Counted from the first letter of the stretch, positions 47,239 through 56,268 are shown. The stretch: DNA of 64,000 nucleotides from Streptomyces sp. NBC_01754 (GCF_035918015.1 NZ_CP109132.1:1736001-1800000), one strand, 5' to 3'. Numbers and translations: made by a program. Notes: a model not told the origin generated them from the sequence alone.

Positions 47239-47505
47239 GGTCCCGCCGCTCCCGTCGGGTAGGGCCCGCCGGACCTGCGGTTACTTCCGGGTGGTGAGGC
47301 CGGTGCACTACTGTGCGCCCGAGGAGCATGGATATGTGTGATGCATAAGACATCTGGCCCGGCCCCCCTATCCGGAACCGCGTACCGGTGGGTAACGTCC
47401 GGGCAGTCCAGTCATGCTCACCCCGCTGAGCACCTGCCAGTCTTGGACCGCATCCGGTGCGTCACACAGAGTCGTGGAACCGGAGCCCGATGAGGAGCAG
47501 CAGTC
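47239..47505 (+). promoter_or_regulatory. Leader region of fadD
   Basis: This 267-bp stretch lies between two divergent genes. It contains an AT-rich patch near 47330-47352 (GGATATGTGTGATGCATAAGA in part), likely the promoter area of fadD. GGTGGGTAACGTCCGGG occurs near 47388. No known riboswitch core or coding frame was recognised. Confidence 0.4.
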
Positions 47506-49302
47506 TTGCGCGAGTTCAGCCTTCCGGCCCTGTACGAGGTCCCCACGGACGGCAACCTGACGGATCTCGTCCGCCGCAACGCCGCTCAGCATCCCGACGT
47601 CGCGGTGATGAGCCGCAAGGTCGCCGGCGCGTGGACCGACGTCACGGCCACCCAGTTCCTCACCGAGGTCTCGGACGCGGCGCGGGGCCTGATCGCGGCG
47701 GGCATCGAGCCCGGTGACCGGGTCGCCCTGATGTCCCGTACCCGGTACGAGTGGGTGCTGCTGGACTTCGCCGTCTGGAGCGCGGGCGCGATCACCGTGC
47801 CGGTCTACGAGACGAGCTCCCCGGAGCAGGTGCAGTGGATCCTCGGCGACTCCGGCGCGGTCGCCGTGCTGGTGGAGGACGGCGCCCACGCCGCGGCCGT
47901 CGCGGCGGTGCGCGACCGGCTGCCGGACCTGCGCCATGTGTGGCGGATCGACGACGGCGCCGTCGCCGAGCTCACCGAGGGCGGCACCGGGGTCTCGGAC
48001 GAGACCCTGGACCTGCGGATGCGCAGCGCCAAGGCGGACGACCCGGCGACGCTCGTCTACACCTCGGGCACCACCGGACGCCCCAAGGGCTGTGTGCTGA
48101 CCCACCGCAGCTTCTTCGCGGAGTGCGGCAACGTGGTCGAGCGGCTGAAGCCGCTCTTCCGTACCGGCGAGTGCTCCGTGCTGCTCTTCCTGCCGGCCGC
48201 GCACGTCTTCGGGCGGCTGGTCGAGGTCGCCTCCGTGATGGCGCCGATCCGGCTCGGCTGCGTACCGGACATCAGGAACCTCACCGACGAACTCGCCTCC
48301 TTCCGGCCGACGCTGATCCTCGGCGTGCCCCGGGTCTTCGAGAAGGTCTACAACGCGGCGCGCGCCAAGGCGCAGGCCGACGGCAAGGGCGGGATCTTCG
48401 ACCGGGCCGCCGACACCGCGATCGCGTACAGCCGCGCGCTGAGCACGCCGCAGGGTCCCTCGTTCGGGTTGCGGATCAGGCACAAGATCTTCGACCGGCT
48501 GGTCTTCGGCAAGCTGCGGGCGGTGCTCGGCGGCCGCGGCGAGTACGCGATCTCCGGCGGCGCGCCGCTGGGTGAGCGGCTCGGCCACTTCTTCCGGGGT
48601 ATCGGCTTCACGGTGCTGGAGGGCTACGGCCTCACCGAGAGCTGCGCGGCCACCGCCTTCAACCCCTGGGACCGGCAGAAGATCGGCACGGTCGGCCAGC
48701 CGCTGCCCGGCTCGGTGGTGCGGATCGCCGACGACGGCGAGGTCCTGCTGCACGGCGAGCACCTGTTCAGCGGGTACTGGCAGAACGAGGCGGCGACGGC
48801 CGAGGCGCTGGCCGACGGCTGGTTCCACACGGGTGACATCGGGACGCTCGACGAGGACGGCTACCTGACGATCACCGGCCGCAAGAAGGAGATCATCGTC
48901 ACCGCGGGCGGCAAGAACGTCGCCCCGGCCGTCATCGAGGACCGCATCCGCGGGCACGCCCTGGTCGCCGAGTGCATGGTGGTCGGCGACGGACGGCCGT
49001 TCGTCGGCGCGCTGGTCACCCTGGACGAGGAGTTCCTCTCCCGCTGGGCCGAGGAGAACGGCAAGCCCGCCGGCTCGACGGCCCTCTCGCTGCGCGAGGA
49101 CGCCGATCTGCTGGCCGAGGTGCAGCGGGCCGTGGACGACGGAAACGCCGCGGTCTCCAAGGCGGAGTCGGTGCGCAAGTTCCGCGTTCTGGCCGGCCAG
49201 TTCACCGAGGAGGCGGGCCACATCACGCCGTCACTGAAGCTGAAGCGCAACGTGGTCGCGAAGGACTTCGCGGACGAGGTCGAGTCGCTCTACCGCGGCT
49301 GA
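47506..49302 (+). CDS. Long-chain fatty acyl-CoA synthetase (FadD15-like)
   Basis: This 598-residue AMP-forming enzyme activates fatty acids. The adenylate motifs are LVYTSGTTGRPKGCVLTHRS (about 184-203), LEGYGLTESCA, WFHTGDIGTLDEDGYLTITGRKKEIIVTAGGKNVAP and the C-terminal catalytic Lys in ITPSLKLKRN. Length and the FLPAAHVFGRLVEV stretch fit the FadD15/Acsl group. The start is TTG 47506 with GAGGAG upstream; the first residues REFSLPALYEVP are typical of this group. The matching M. tuberculosis gene is Rv2187. Confidence 0.94.
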   Translation: MREFSLPALYEVPTDGNLTDLVRRNAAQHPDVAVMSRKVAGAWTDVTATQFLTEVSDAARGLIAAGIEPGDRVALMSRTRYEWVLLDFAVWSAGAITVPVYETSSPEQVQWILGDSGAVAVLVEDGAHAAAVAAVRDRLPDLRHVWRIDDGAVAELTEGGTGVSDETLDLRMRSAKADDPATLVYTSGTTGRPKGCVLTHRSFFAECGNVVERLKPLFRTGECSVLLFLPAAHVFGRLVEVASVMAPIRLGCVPDIRNLTDELASFRPTLILGVPRVFEKVYNAARAKAQADGKGGIFDRAADTAIAYSRALSTPQGPSFGLRIRHKIFDRLVFGKLRAVLGGRGEYAISGGAPLGERLGHFFRGIGFTVLEGYGLTESCAATAFNPWDRQKIGTVGQPLPGSVVRIADDGEVLLHGEHLFSGYWQNEAATAEALADGWFHTGDIGTLDEDGYLTITGRKKEIIVTAGGKNVAPAVIEDRIRGHALVAECMVVGDGRPFVGALVTLDEEFLSRWAEENGKPAGSTALSLREDADLLAEVQRAVDDGNAAVSKAESVRKFRVLAGQFTEEAGHITPSLKLKRNVVAKDFADEVESLYRG

Positions 49303-49317
49303 ACCGCTCCCGGAACC

Positions 49318-49351
49318 ACGGGGCCCGCACGAGACGTCGTGCGGGCCCCGT
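49318..49351. terminator. Bidirectional terminator after fadD
   Basis: Perfect 15-base arms (49318-49332 and 49337-49351) enclose the loop GACG. It lies 16 nt after the fadD stop and 64 nt beyond the stop of the convergent glycosyltransferase gene. Confidence 0.9.
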
Positions 49352-49414
49352 TCCCATGTCCGCTGTCCGCGCAGACACACGCACGCGCGGGCCGGCGCAC
49401 TCACACGCGCGCGC

Positions 49415-50557
49415 TCACAGCAGGGTCCGGAGCTTCTCCGCGAGCAGGTCCCAGCGCCACTTCTCCTCGACCCAGGCCCGGCCCCGCTCCCCCATCCGCC
49501 GGCGCAGCGCCGCGTCCCCGAGCAGGGTGACGATCCGTTCGGCGCTCTCCTCGGCCGATCCGCCGCGCACCACCCACCCGGTCTCGCCGTCGAGCACCGC
49601 GTCCGGGGCCCCGCCGGAGTCGCCCGCCACCACCGGCAGCCCGGTCGCGGAGGCCTCCAGGTACACGATGCCCAGGCCCTCCACGTCGAGCCCGCCGCGC
49701 CGGGTGCGGCAGGGCATGGCGAAGACGTCACCCGCTCCGTAGTGGGCGGGCAGCTCCTCCCACGGCACCGGTCCGGTGAAGCGCACGGAGTCCTGGACAC
49801 CCGTCTCGGCGGCCAGCCGCTCCAGCCGCCGCGCGTACGGCCCGCCGCCGACGATCAGCAGGACGGTGTCCGGCTCCGCGGCCAGGATCGCGGGCATGGC
49901 GAGGATCAGGGTGTCCTGTCCCTTGCGCGGGACGAGCCGTGACACGCACACCACGACGGGCCGGTCGGTGAGCCCGAGCCGGGCCCTGACCTCGTCCCCG
50001 CCGGAGCCCGGGTGGAAGGTCTTCTCGTCGACCCCGGGGGGCAGCCGCACCATGCGGCCCGCGGCGGCCGGGGTGAGCGCGGCGGCGATCCGCGAACGGG
50101 TGTACTCCCCGAGGTAGGTGACGGTGTCGGTGCCCTCGCCGACGCGGCGCAGCAGCTGCCGGGAGGCGGGCAGCTGGGCCCAGCCGGCCTCGTGCCCGTG
50201 GGTGGTCGCGACGATCCGCCTCGCCCCGGCCCGGCGCAGCGCGGGCGCCATCAGCCCGAGGGGGGCCGCCGCGCCGAACCACACGGAGGTGCAGCCGTGT
50301 TCGCGCAGCAGCCGGACCGCCTGCCGGGTCGCCCCCGGGGTGGGCAGCAGCATGGTGGTGCGGTCGCGTACGACGGTGAAGGGCTGCTCGGCGTCGAAGG
50401 CGGCGGTGGCCCGGGCGCCCTCGGCCCCGCGCTTCCAGGTGGAGGCGTACACGACGAGCTGTGCCGGGTCCAGCCGCAGCGCCATGTTGTGCAGGAAGGC
50501 CTGGATGCCGCCGGGGCGGGGCGGGAAGTCGTTGGTGACGATCAGGGTCTTGTCCAT
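49415..50557 (-). CDS. GT4 glycosyltransferase, PimB-like phosphatidylinositol mannosyltransferase
   Basis: This 380-residue GT-B enzyme has the GT4 plan: N-terminal TLIVTNDFPPRPGGIQAFLHNMA, the donor-site CVSRLVPRKGQDTLI and the C-terminal EGLGIVYLEASATGLPVVAGDSGGAPDAV. This resembles PimB of Actinobacteria, which adds the second mannose of phosphatidylinositol mannosides from GDP-mannose. Position after fadD15 matches Rv2188c (pimB). TACTGT lies 8 nt before ATG on the minus strand and no Shine-Dalgarno is visible, so a leaderless mRNA is possible. Confidence 0.88.
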   Translation of the reverse strand: MDKTLIVTNDFPPRPGGIQAFLHNMALRLDPAQLVVYASTWKRGAEGARATAAFDAEQPFTVVRDRTTMLLPTPGATRQAVRLLREHGCTSVWFGAAAPLGLMAPALRRAGARRIVATTHGHEAGWAQLPASRQLLRRVGEGTDTVTYLGEYTRSRIAAALTPAAAGRMVRLPPGVDEKTFHPGSGGDEVRARLGLTDRPVVVCVSRLVPRKGQDTLILAMPAILAAEPDTVLLIVGGGPYARRLERLAAETGVQDSVRFTGPVPWEELPAHYGAGDVFAMPCRTRRGGLDVEGLGIVYLEASATGLPVVAGDSGGAPDAVLDGETGWVVRGGSAEESAERIVTLLGDAALRRRMGERGRAWVEEKWRWDLLAEKLRTLL

Positions 50558-50622
50558 CGCCGCCGACAGTACCGGGCGTCCGCCCGGCCCTGCCTGACGG
50601 CTCCCGCACAGGCCGGACCTGC

Positions 50623-51888
50623 ATGATGGCGTACATGACGGTCAGGACAGGAGCGGTCGGCCGGGCCATGGCCCCGGCCGTCTGGGCGCTCACCCGGTCG
50701 GTACTGCTGCTCTGCGTGTTCAAGGTGTTCACGGTGCCGGGCCCGGACGTCACGGTCGACGTCTCGGTGATCTACCAGGGCTGGTACGAGGTGTTCCGCG
50801 CCGGTTCGTACCCGCTGGACGACGTCACCTGGCAGTACCCGCCCGCCGCCGCGCTCGCCGTGGTCTCCCCGGCGCTGCTGCCGTTCCTGGACTACGCGTC
50901 GGCCTTCTTCGTGCTGGTCCTGCTCTGCGATGCCGTGGTGCTGGGCCTGCTGCTGTACGCGGGCGGGCGCCCGGGGACCCGCACGGCCGGCGCGTGGGTC
51001 TGGGTGGCGGGGGTGCCGCTGCTGGGCCCGACGGTGTACGCCCGGTACGACCTGATGGTGACGGCCGTGGCGGTCGCGGCGCTGCTGGCCGGGGTGCGCC
51101 ACCCGCGGGTGATGGGGGTGCTGGCCGCCTTCGGGGCGCTGCTGAAGGTGTGGCCGGTGCTGCTGCTGGTGGGCACGGCCAAGGGCCGGGCGACCCGGCG
51201 CGCCTGGTCGGCGGCCGCGGTGGGCGCCGGGGCGCTCGCGCTGCTGGCGGCGGTGGCACTGCCGGGCGCCTACGCGTTCCTGGCCTTCCAGCGGGACCGG
51301 GGCCTGGAGATCGAGGCACCGGCGGCGCTCTTCTTCCACCTGGCGCGATGGTCCGGCTGGCCGGGCGGGATCGAACTGCGGTACGGGTCCATGGAGTTCA
51401 CCGGACCGCAGGTCGCGCAGGTGAGCACGCTGGCGCTGTGGCTGAGCGTGCTCGCCTTCGGCTGGCTGCTGCTGTGGCGGCTGCGGGCCCGGACGTTCAC
51501 GGTGCACACCCCGGCGGACGCGGCGTTCACGGCGGTGCTGCTGTTCACCGCCACCAGCCGGGTCGTCAGCCCGCAGTACATGGTGTGGCTCGTCGGACTC
51601 GCCGCGGTGTGCCTGGTGTTCCGGGGCAGCCGGATGGTGGTGCCGGCGTGCCTGGTGCTGGTGGCCACCGGGGTGACCCTGCTGGAGTTCCCGCTGAGCT
51701 TCGCCCACGTCGTGGCGAGCGATCCACAGGGCGTGGCCATGCTGGCCGTACGGAACGGGCTGCTGGTGGTGGCGACGGTGGCCGCCGGGTGGCGGCTGTG
51801 GCGGGACGGTGTTCCGGGCCGGTCCGGCGCACCGGCTCCCGAGGTCACCCCAGCCGGTCGCGAAGATACTCCCGCCAGCGCGCCGTGA
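50623..51888 (+). CDS. GT87-like (DUF2029) polyprenyl-phosphate mannosyltransferase
   Basis: This 421-residue protein has about ten membrane helices. Its first external loop is VTVDVSVIYQGWYEVFRAGSYPLDDVTWQYPPAAALAV in pieces, with the acidic residues and QYPP motif seen in GT87/DUF2029 mannosyltransferases of Actinobacteria (MptC/PimE relatives). It probably transfers mannose from polyprenyl-phosphomannose outside the membrane. It is divergent from the PimB-like gene, 65 bp away. Its 3' end overlaps the convergent peptidase gene by 44 nt. ATG at 50623 or 50626 could start it. Confidence 0.82.
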   Translation: MMAYMTVRTGAVGRAMAPAVWALTRSVLLLCVFKVFTVPGPDVTVDVSVIYQGWYEVFRAGSYPLDDVTWQYPPAAALAVVSPALLPFLDYASAFFVLVLLCDAVVLGLLLYAGGRPGTRTAGAWVWVAGVPLLGPTVYARYDLMVTAVAVAALLAGVRHPRVMGVLAAFGALLKVWPVLLLVGTAKGRATRRAWSAAAVGAGALALLAAVALPGAYAFLAFQRDRGLEIEAPAALFFHLARWSGWPGGIELRYGSMEFTGPQVAQVSTLALWLSVLAFGWLLLWRLRARTFTVHTPADAAFTAVLLFTATSRVVSPQYMVWLVGLAAVCLVFRGSRMVVPACLVLVATGVTLLEFPLSFAHVVASDPQGVAMLAVRNGLLVVATVAAGWRLWRDGVPGRSGAPAPEVTPAGREDTPASAP

Positions 51889-53098
51889 AGTCCTCCTCCG
51901 TGGTGTCCAGCACCTTCCGCAGGGCGTGCTCCACCGCTCCCTCCCGTGCCGGACGGCTCCCGACGGACCGGTAGAAGGCGATCAGCTCCTCCTCGCCCCA
52001 CTCCTCGGCGATCAGCTCGCAGGCCAGCCAGCCGCCCTCGTACGCCCGCGCGAGCACGGCCGCGTCCCCGCCGAAGCCGAAGTCGCCGTCCGCGGGCAGC
52101 CGGGCGGGGAGCTCACCGCGGCGGGCCGCCTCGGTCAGTTCGGGAGCGAGCTCCTGGGCGGTACGGGCCTCCCGCCGGTAGGCGGTGAAGTCGGCGAAGC
52201 CCTCGGAGAGCCAGACGGGCGTGGCGGCGGAGGTGTCGGCCCGGGTCGCCACATGGGTGGTCTCGTGGGTGAGGACCACCCGCTGCCCGAACTCCCCGAG
52301 CATGCCGTACGCCCGCGGGTTGACGATCACCCGGTCCGCGGGCCGCCGGCCGCTGCCGCCGACCTCCCCGGTGGTCACGGCCGCTATCCCCCGGTAGCTG
52401 GCCGCGGGCCGGTCGAGCAGTCCCGCCATGTCCTGGACGGACTCCGGGACGAGCACCACCACCCTGCCGGCCCAGGGCACCGGCCAGGCCCCGTCGACCG
52501 CCGGGACCGCCCGGTCGGCGGTGTCCGCGATCCGGCGCAGCTCCCCGGTGCGGCGCCCGACGCCCAGGACGAGGCTGTGCGCGCCCCTGACCACCTCGAC
52601 GCCGCCCTGCTGCCAGAGCTGCTCCGGGGTGTCCTGGGCGGCCCGGTCGGCGGCTATGTACCAGGAGCCGTCGTCACCGTGGCGGACCAGCTCCACGGTG
52701 CGGGCCGAGGAGACCGGGGCGTCGTCGTACCCCTTGAGGCGGTAACGCAGCTCCACGTCCGCGGTGACCCGGTCGGCGCCCTTCCGGGTGACCTCCTTCA
52801 CCCGGTAGGCCCACGACTCCAGGGGCACGTCGGCCAGGTTGTCCAGCTCGGCCCGCTGGGCCGTGCGGAAGGCCGTGGCCCCGGGGTCGGTCGCGGCCAG
52901 GTACGCGTCGGTGTCGTGGTCGAGCACGGCGGCGGCCCGCCGGTCCAGGGTGGCGCCGATCTCCAGGGCGGTGACACCGGTGGCGGTGTCCCGGGGGGCG
53001 GCGCAGGCGGAGGCCAGCAGCAGCCCGGCGATCACGGCGCCCACCGTGTTCCGCCTGCGGGTACGCTCCCGCCGCGCGTCCTGCGTCCGTACGGCCAT
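51845..53098 (-). CDS. Exported gluzincin metallopeptidase, possible lipoprotein
   Basis: This 417-residue protein has a basic N-terminus and hydrophobic signal segment (NTVGAVIAGLLLASACAAP) with a Cys that resembles a weak lipobox. A SnoaL/NTF2-like stretch follows. The zinc site is HETTH (278-282) with the third ligand Glu299 in WLSEGFADF, the M1/DUF1570 gluzincin pattern. ATG 53098 was preferred over upstream starts because TACGAT (53111-53106) ends 7 nt before it, again a leaderless arrangement. It is expected to act outside the membrane; its substrate is unknown. Confidence 0.85.
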   Translation of the reverse strand: MAVRTQDARRERTRRRNTVGAVIAGLLLASACAAPRDTATGVTALEIGATLDRRAAAVLDHDTDAYLAATDPGATAFRTAQRAELDNLADVPLESWAYRVKEVTRKGADRVTADVELRYRLKGYDDAPVSSARTVELVRHGDDGSWYIAADRAAQDTPEQLWQQGGVEVVRGAHSLVLGVGRRTGELRRIADTADRAVPAVDGAWPVPWAGRVVVLVPESVQDMAGLLDRPAASYRGIAAVTTGEVGGSGRRPADRVIVNPRAYGMLGEFGQRVVLTHETTHVATRADTSAATPVWLSEGFADFTAYRREARTAQELAPELTEAARRGELPARLPADGDFGFGGDAAVLARAYEGGWLACELIAEEWGEEELIAFYRSVGSRPAREGAVEHALRKVLDTTEEDFTARWREYLRDRLG

Positions 53099-53234
53099 CC
53101 AGCCGATCGTACGGTCGGACGCGGATGGCCGAGGAGACGGGCGTCCCACCGCGGGGACCTGGCCCACCGGCCGCCGCGCCCTGGCCGGAGGGCGGGCCGG
53201 GGCATACGGGGACGCACGGGGGCGGAAACGGCGG

Positions 53235-53268
53235 CGCCCCGCCGTGACCTGGGGTCTCCGGCGGGGCG
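53235..53268 (-). terminator. Terminator after the NlpC/P60 gene
   Basis: CGCCCCGCCG (53235-53244) and CGGCGGGGCG (53259-53268) pair perfectly around a 14-nt loop. It lies 40 nt after the NlpC/P60 stop on the minus strand. Confidence 0.7.
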
Positions 53269-53307
53269 GGCGTCAGCGAGAGGCGTGGCGATTCGCCCGT
53301 TCGGGTG

Positions 53308-54333
53308 TCAGATCCGCACGCCGAACTGGAAGGAGCCGAGGTACTCCATCGCCTCGTAACGGACGTTCTTGCCCGGGTACGGGGCGTGCAGGACCTGGTT
53401 GTTGCCGGCATAGATGCCCACGTGCGTGGTGTTGCTGAAGAAGACCAGGTCGCCCGGCTGAAGAGCGCTGCGGCCGATCCTGGTGCCGTCGTTGGCCTGC
53501 GTGTACGTGACACGGCTGATCTGGACACCGGCCTGGGCGAAGGCCCACTGGGTCAGACCCGAGCAGTCGTACGAGTAGGGGCCGGACTGCCCGGAGGCGT
53601 ACGGCTTGCCGATCTGCGTGGCGGCGGCCGCGAGGGCGGAGGCACCGCGGCCGGACGCGGGGGCCTCGTTGCCGAGCTCGACCCGGTCGCTGGCGGCGCG
53701 GCTGGCCCGCTTGTCCTCCTCGTCCATCTTGGCGCGCTCGGCGGCCGTGAGGGTGTTGAGCAGCTCACGGGCGTCGGCCAGCTTGCCCTGGTACTTCTTC
53801 TTGTTCTCGCCCAGCGCCTTGCGGACGTCGGCGAGGTCACCGAGCTTGCTCTGCGCCTCCTTGCGCTGCTGCGCGAGGGAGCGCTGCTTCGCCTGGATCT
53901 TCTGCAACGACTCGGCCTGCTTGGCCGTCAGCTGGTCGAGAGCGGAAGCCTGGTCGAGGAAGGAGTCCGGATCCGAGGAGAGCAGCAGCTGGACCGACGG
54001 GTCGAGGCCTCCGGAGCGGTACTGCGCGGTGGCGAGCGAACCCAGCTCACCGCGGAGGTCGTTGAGCTCCTCCTGGCCGCGGGCGACCTTGTCCTGGAGG
54101 GCGTCGACCTCCTTCTTCAGCTTGTCCTGCTGCTCCTTGGCGCCGTTGTACTTCTCCGTGGCGGCCTCGGCCTCGTGGTAGAGCTTGTCGACCTTCGCCT
54201 TGACCTCGTCCTTGGTCGGCTTGGGGTCGGCCTGGGCGGCCTGGGAGGACAGGGCGACGGCTGCGGCGGCGGTCGCGGTGAGCACGGTCACGCGCATGCG
54301 GCTCGGCTGCTTGGGACGACGGTGGGACGCCAC
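53308..54333 (-). CDS. NlpC/P60 peptidoglycan endopeptidase (RipA/RipC type)
   Basis: This 341-residue secreted enzyme has a signal peptide (VTVLTATAAAAVALSSQAAQADP, cleavage near 35). A long coiled coil follows at about 40-210 (KVDKLYHEAEAATEKYNGAKEQQDKLKKEV in pieces). The C-terminal NlpC/P60 domain has Cys257 (YDCSGLTQWAF) and His in THVGIYAGNNQVLHAP. It cleaves peptide stems in peptidoglycan; the coiled coil probably autoinhibits or binds FtsEX, as in RipC. GTG 54333 has AAGGAG upstream. A c-di-AMP riboswitch precedes it. The positional match in M. tuberculosis is Rv2190c. Confidence 0.94.
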   Translation of the reverse strand: MASHRRPKQPSRMRVTVLTATAAAAVALSSQAAQADPKPTKDEVKAKVDKLYHEAEAATEKYNGAKEQQDKLKKEVDALQDKVARGQEELNDLRGELGSLATAQYRSGGLDPSVQLLLSSDPDSFLDQASALDQLTAKQAESLQKIQAKQRSLAQQRKEAQSKLGDLADVRKALGENKKKYQGKLADARELLNTLTAAERAKMDEEDKRASRAASDRVELGNEAPASGRGASALAAAATQIGKPYASGQSGPYSYDCSGLTQWAFAQAGVQISRVTYTQANDGTRIGRSALQPGDLVFFSNTTHVGIYAGNNQVLHAPYPGKNVRYEAMEYLGSFQFGVRI

Positions 54334-54344
54334 GAAGGCGAGCT

Positions 54345-54468
54345 CCTTCTTCCTCGAGCCGCCTACCGGGCTGTGGGGGAGAGCGGATCCCCGGCTCCGT
54401 GCATGTCACGGACTCGGCGGTTCCTTCGCTGTCACCCCGGGTGGGCGATCAACCGTGCGAAGGTTCGA
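54345..54468 (-). ncRNA. c-di-AMP (ydaO-type) riboswitch
   Basis: The leader of the NlpC/P60 gene reads, 5' to 3' on the minus strand, GGTTGATCGCC, GGGGTGACAGCGAAGGAACC, GCCGAGTCCGTG, GGAGCCGGGGATCCG and finally CCCGGTAGGCGGCTCGAGG. This order of elements matches the ydaO class that precedes cell-wall hydrolase genes (for example rpfA) in Streptomyces. A strong promoter lies directly upstream and the RBS about 15 nt downstream. High c-di-AMP would reduce hydrolase expression. Boundaries are approximate. Confidence 0.82.
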
Positions 54469-54474
54469 GGCCTG

Positions 54475-54504
54475 ACCCTAGTGACCATCTTGTGATCAGT
54501 TCAA
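54475..54504 (-). promoter_or_regulatory. Promoter of the riboswitch-controlled NlpC/P60 gene
   Basis: On the minus strand TTGAAC (54504-54499) and TAGGGT (54480-54475) are 18 bp apart, close to the housekeeping consensus. Initiation near 54468 would place the c-di-AMP aptamer right at the RNA 5' end. The upstream DNA 54505-54600 is AT-rich for this genome (an A6 run near 54516). Confidence 0.7.
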
Positions 54505-54626
54505 ATCCTCACAGGAAAAAACTCACCACACCAGGCACTTCCTTACTTTCATCACACTGCGTGTAGCGGCGGCTTGACGGTACGTTCCCTCGGTCCCGGC
54601 AAGCCACCCATGCCGCACAAGAGGCA

Positions 54627-55991
54627 CTAGACGCGCGAAAGGCGCTTCAGGAGCAAGGCGGACGCGACCGGCCGCGCTCCGGCCTTCGCCACCCCGTCGG
54701 CGACCTCACGGTCGGTGGAGACCACCACGACGGGCCTGCCCGGTGGTTCGGCGCGCGCCAGCTGCCTGATCAGCTCGTCGGCGGTCACGCCCGCCTTGCT
54801 GAACAGCACGCGCACGCCGCGCGGCGGGGCGAGCAGCACCGGGGCCGCCAGCTCGGCCCCGTCGAAGACACAGGTCACCTCGGCGCCGGTCCGGGCGGCG
54901 AGGGCCGAGAGCCCGCCCAGCAGCCGCAACCGCTGCTTCTCCAGGGGCATCTGGGGATAGCCGGTCTTGGTGACGTTGTAGCCGTCCACGATCAGATGGA
55001 CCTGCGGCAGGGCGAGCAGCTGGTCCAGCAGGGCCGGATCGGTCTCCGAAAGCGCCCTGGCCGCGATGTCCTTCGGCGACATACGGCCCGGCTCCACCGC
55101 GTCCACGCCGTCCGCCGGGCGGATCGAGGCGGGCGGCAGGGCGAGTTCGCGCCGCAGCCCCTGTGCCGCGTCCAGCACGGTGTCCAGGAGCAGCCGCAGC
55201 CGCATGTCCTCGGCCGAACGCCCTTCCCGCGCCGCCCGGCGGCCCGCCTCGACGGCGGCCTCCGCCTCGGCGAGGCGGGCCTTGAGCCGCCGGGACTCGC
55301 TCTCGGCGGCGGAGACCCGGGCGGCGGCCTCGGCACGGACGGCGTCGGCCTCCGCACTCCCTTTGCGCAGGGCGGCCTCGCCGCGCTTCACCTCGCTGAG
55401 GGCGCTGCGCAGTTTGCGTTGCACGGACTCGGCCTCTTTGCGGCTCGCGTCGAGTTCGGCGCGCAGCCGCTCGGTCTCGGCCCGGGTCCGGTCGCGGGCC
55501 TGGGCGAGCTCCTCACGGAGCCTGACCAGCTCGCGCCGGGTCTCCTCGTCCGCGCGTTCGGCGTCGGCCCGCTGGACCTCCTCGCCCACCGCGGCCACCA
55601 GCTTGACCCAGCCCTCCGGCCGGAGCACGTAGGCCACCGCGGCCACGTCCACCGGGTCGGCGGCGGCCGGCGGCGCACCGGAGGTCAGCGCCCGGGCCAG
55701 CTCCGGCTGGCTCCGGGCGATCCGCTCGCCGATGCGGCGCCGGAACGCCGGGTCGCTCTCCAGCGCGGCGGCCATCGCGTTTCCGGCGAACTTGGCACGC
55801 CGGGTCGGGGTGAAACGGGCGTACTGTCTGAGCTGGCCGGGGAGTTCACCGACGGTCAGAGCGCCGAAGGCGTCCGCGACGAGGAGGACGACCTTGCGTC
55901 GCACGCCCTCGGGCAGCGGGCGGTCGAGCGACTCCGCGGCACCGTCGGCCTCTTCGGCCGGTTCGGCGCCGCCTGCCGGCTGCTCCACCAT
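54627..55991 (-). CDS. NYN-domain RNA-binding/nuclease-like protein with coiled coil
   Basis: This 454-residue protein has a helical N-terminal domain with KFAGNAMAAALESDPAFRRRIGERI. A coiled coil of about 120 residues follows (ADEETRRELVRLREELAQARDRT in pieces). The C-terminal NYN/YacP-like domain starts HLIVDGYNVTKTGYPQMPLEKQRLRLL and contains CVFDGAELAAP and VVVVSTDREVADGVAKAGARP. The aspartates of the PIN-like active site are present (DGYN, FDG, STDRE), so it may be a ribonuclease related to Rae1. The ATG has GGGGTGAT just upstream. Confidence 0.85.
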   Translation of the reverse strand: MVEQPAGGAEPAEEADGAAESLDRPLPEGVRRKVVLLVADAFGALTVGELPGQLRQYARFTPTRRAKFAGNAMAAALESDPAFRRRIGERIARSQPELARALTSGAPPAAADPVDVAAVAYVLRPEGWVKLVAAVGEEVQRADAERADEETRRELVRLREELAQARDRTRAETERLRAELDASRKEAESVQRKLRSALSEVKRGEAALRKGSAEADAVRAEAAARVSAAESESRRLKARLAEAEAAVEAGRRAAREGRSAEDMRLRLLLDTVLDAAQGLRRELALPPASIRPADGVDAVEPGRMSPKDIAARALSETDPALLDQLLALPQVHLIVDGYNVTKTGYPQMPLEKQRLRLLGGLSALAARTGAEVTCVFDGAELAAPVLLAPPRGVRVLFSKAGVTADELIRQLARAEPPGRPVVVVSTDREVADGVAKAGARPVASALLLKRLSRV

Positions 55992-56025
55992 CCATCACCC
56001 CAATACGTCTGTCCCGACGGCCCTG

Positions 56026-56268
56026 TCAGGAGTCGGAACCCGGCCGGTCGACCAGTTCGATCTGGTCGACCGCGTTGCACCAACGGCACCGCACCGACTC
56101 GATGGTCTCACTGACCACCTCGCGCTCCTCGACACTCGGCGCCCCGGCCAGGTCGAGATGCACGTACTCCACGACCTTGGACGAGCGCGTCACGTCGAAG
56201 CGGGTGAGGTTGCCGCAGAGCGTGCAGCGCCAGCGGGTTGCGTCCGTCGGCTGGGGAACCGTCGTCAT
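56026..56268 (-). CDS. Small zinc-ribbon protein
   Basis: This 80-residue protein has two Cys pairs, CTLCGN near residue 15 and CRWCNA near 64, separated by a beta-rich stretch (FDVTRSSKVVEYVHLDLAG), which should form a zinc ribbon. Function is unknown; nucleic-acid or protein binding is typical of such folds. ATG 56268 has GAGGA upstream. A longer frame to 56319 adds a basic lead (AWARTKARRTTKED) but without a ribosome site. It is 34 nt upstream of the NYN gene on the same strand and may be co-transcribed. Confidence 0.82.
   Translation of the reverse strand: MTTVPQPTDATRWRCTLCGNLTRFDVTRSSKVVEYVHLDLAGAPSVEEREVVSETIESVRCRWCNAVDQIELVDRPGSDS

Noticed and set aside
50542..51708. Minus-strand open frame of 388 codons opposite the GT87-like gene
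   Set aside because: Translation is rich in Gln/Arg/His/Pro without motifs; the plus strand encodes about ten clear membrane helices.
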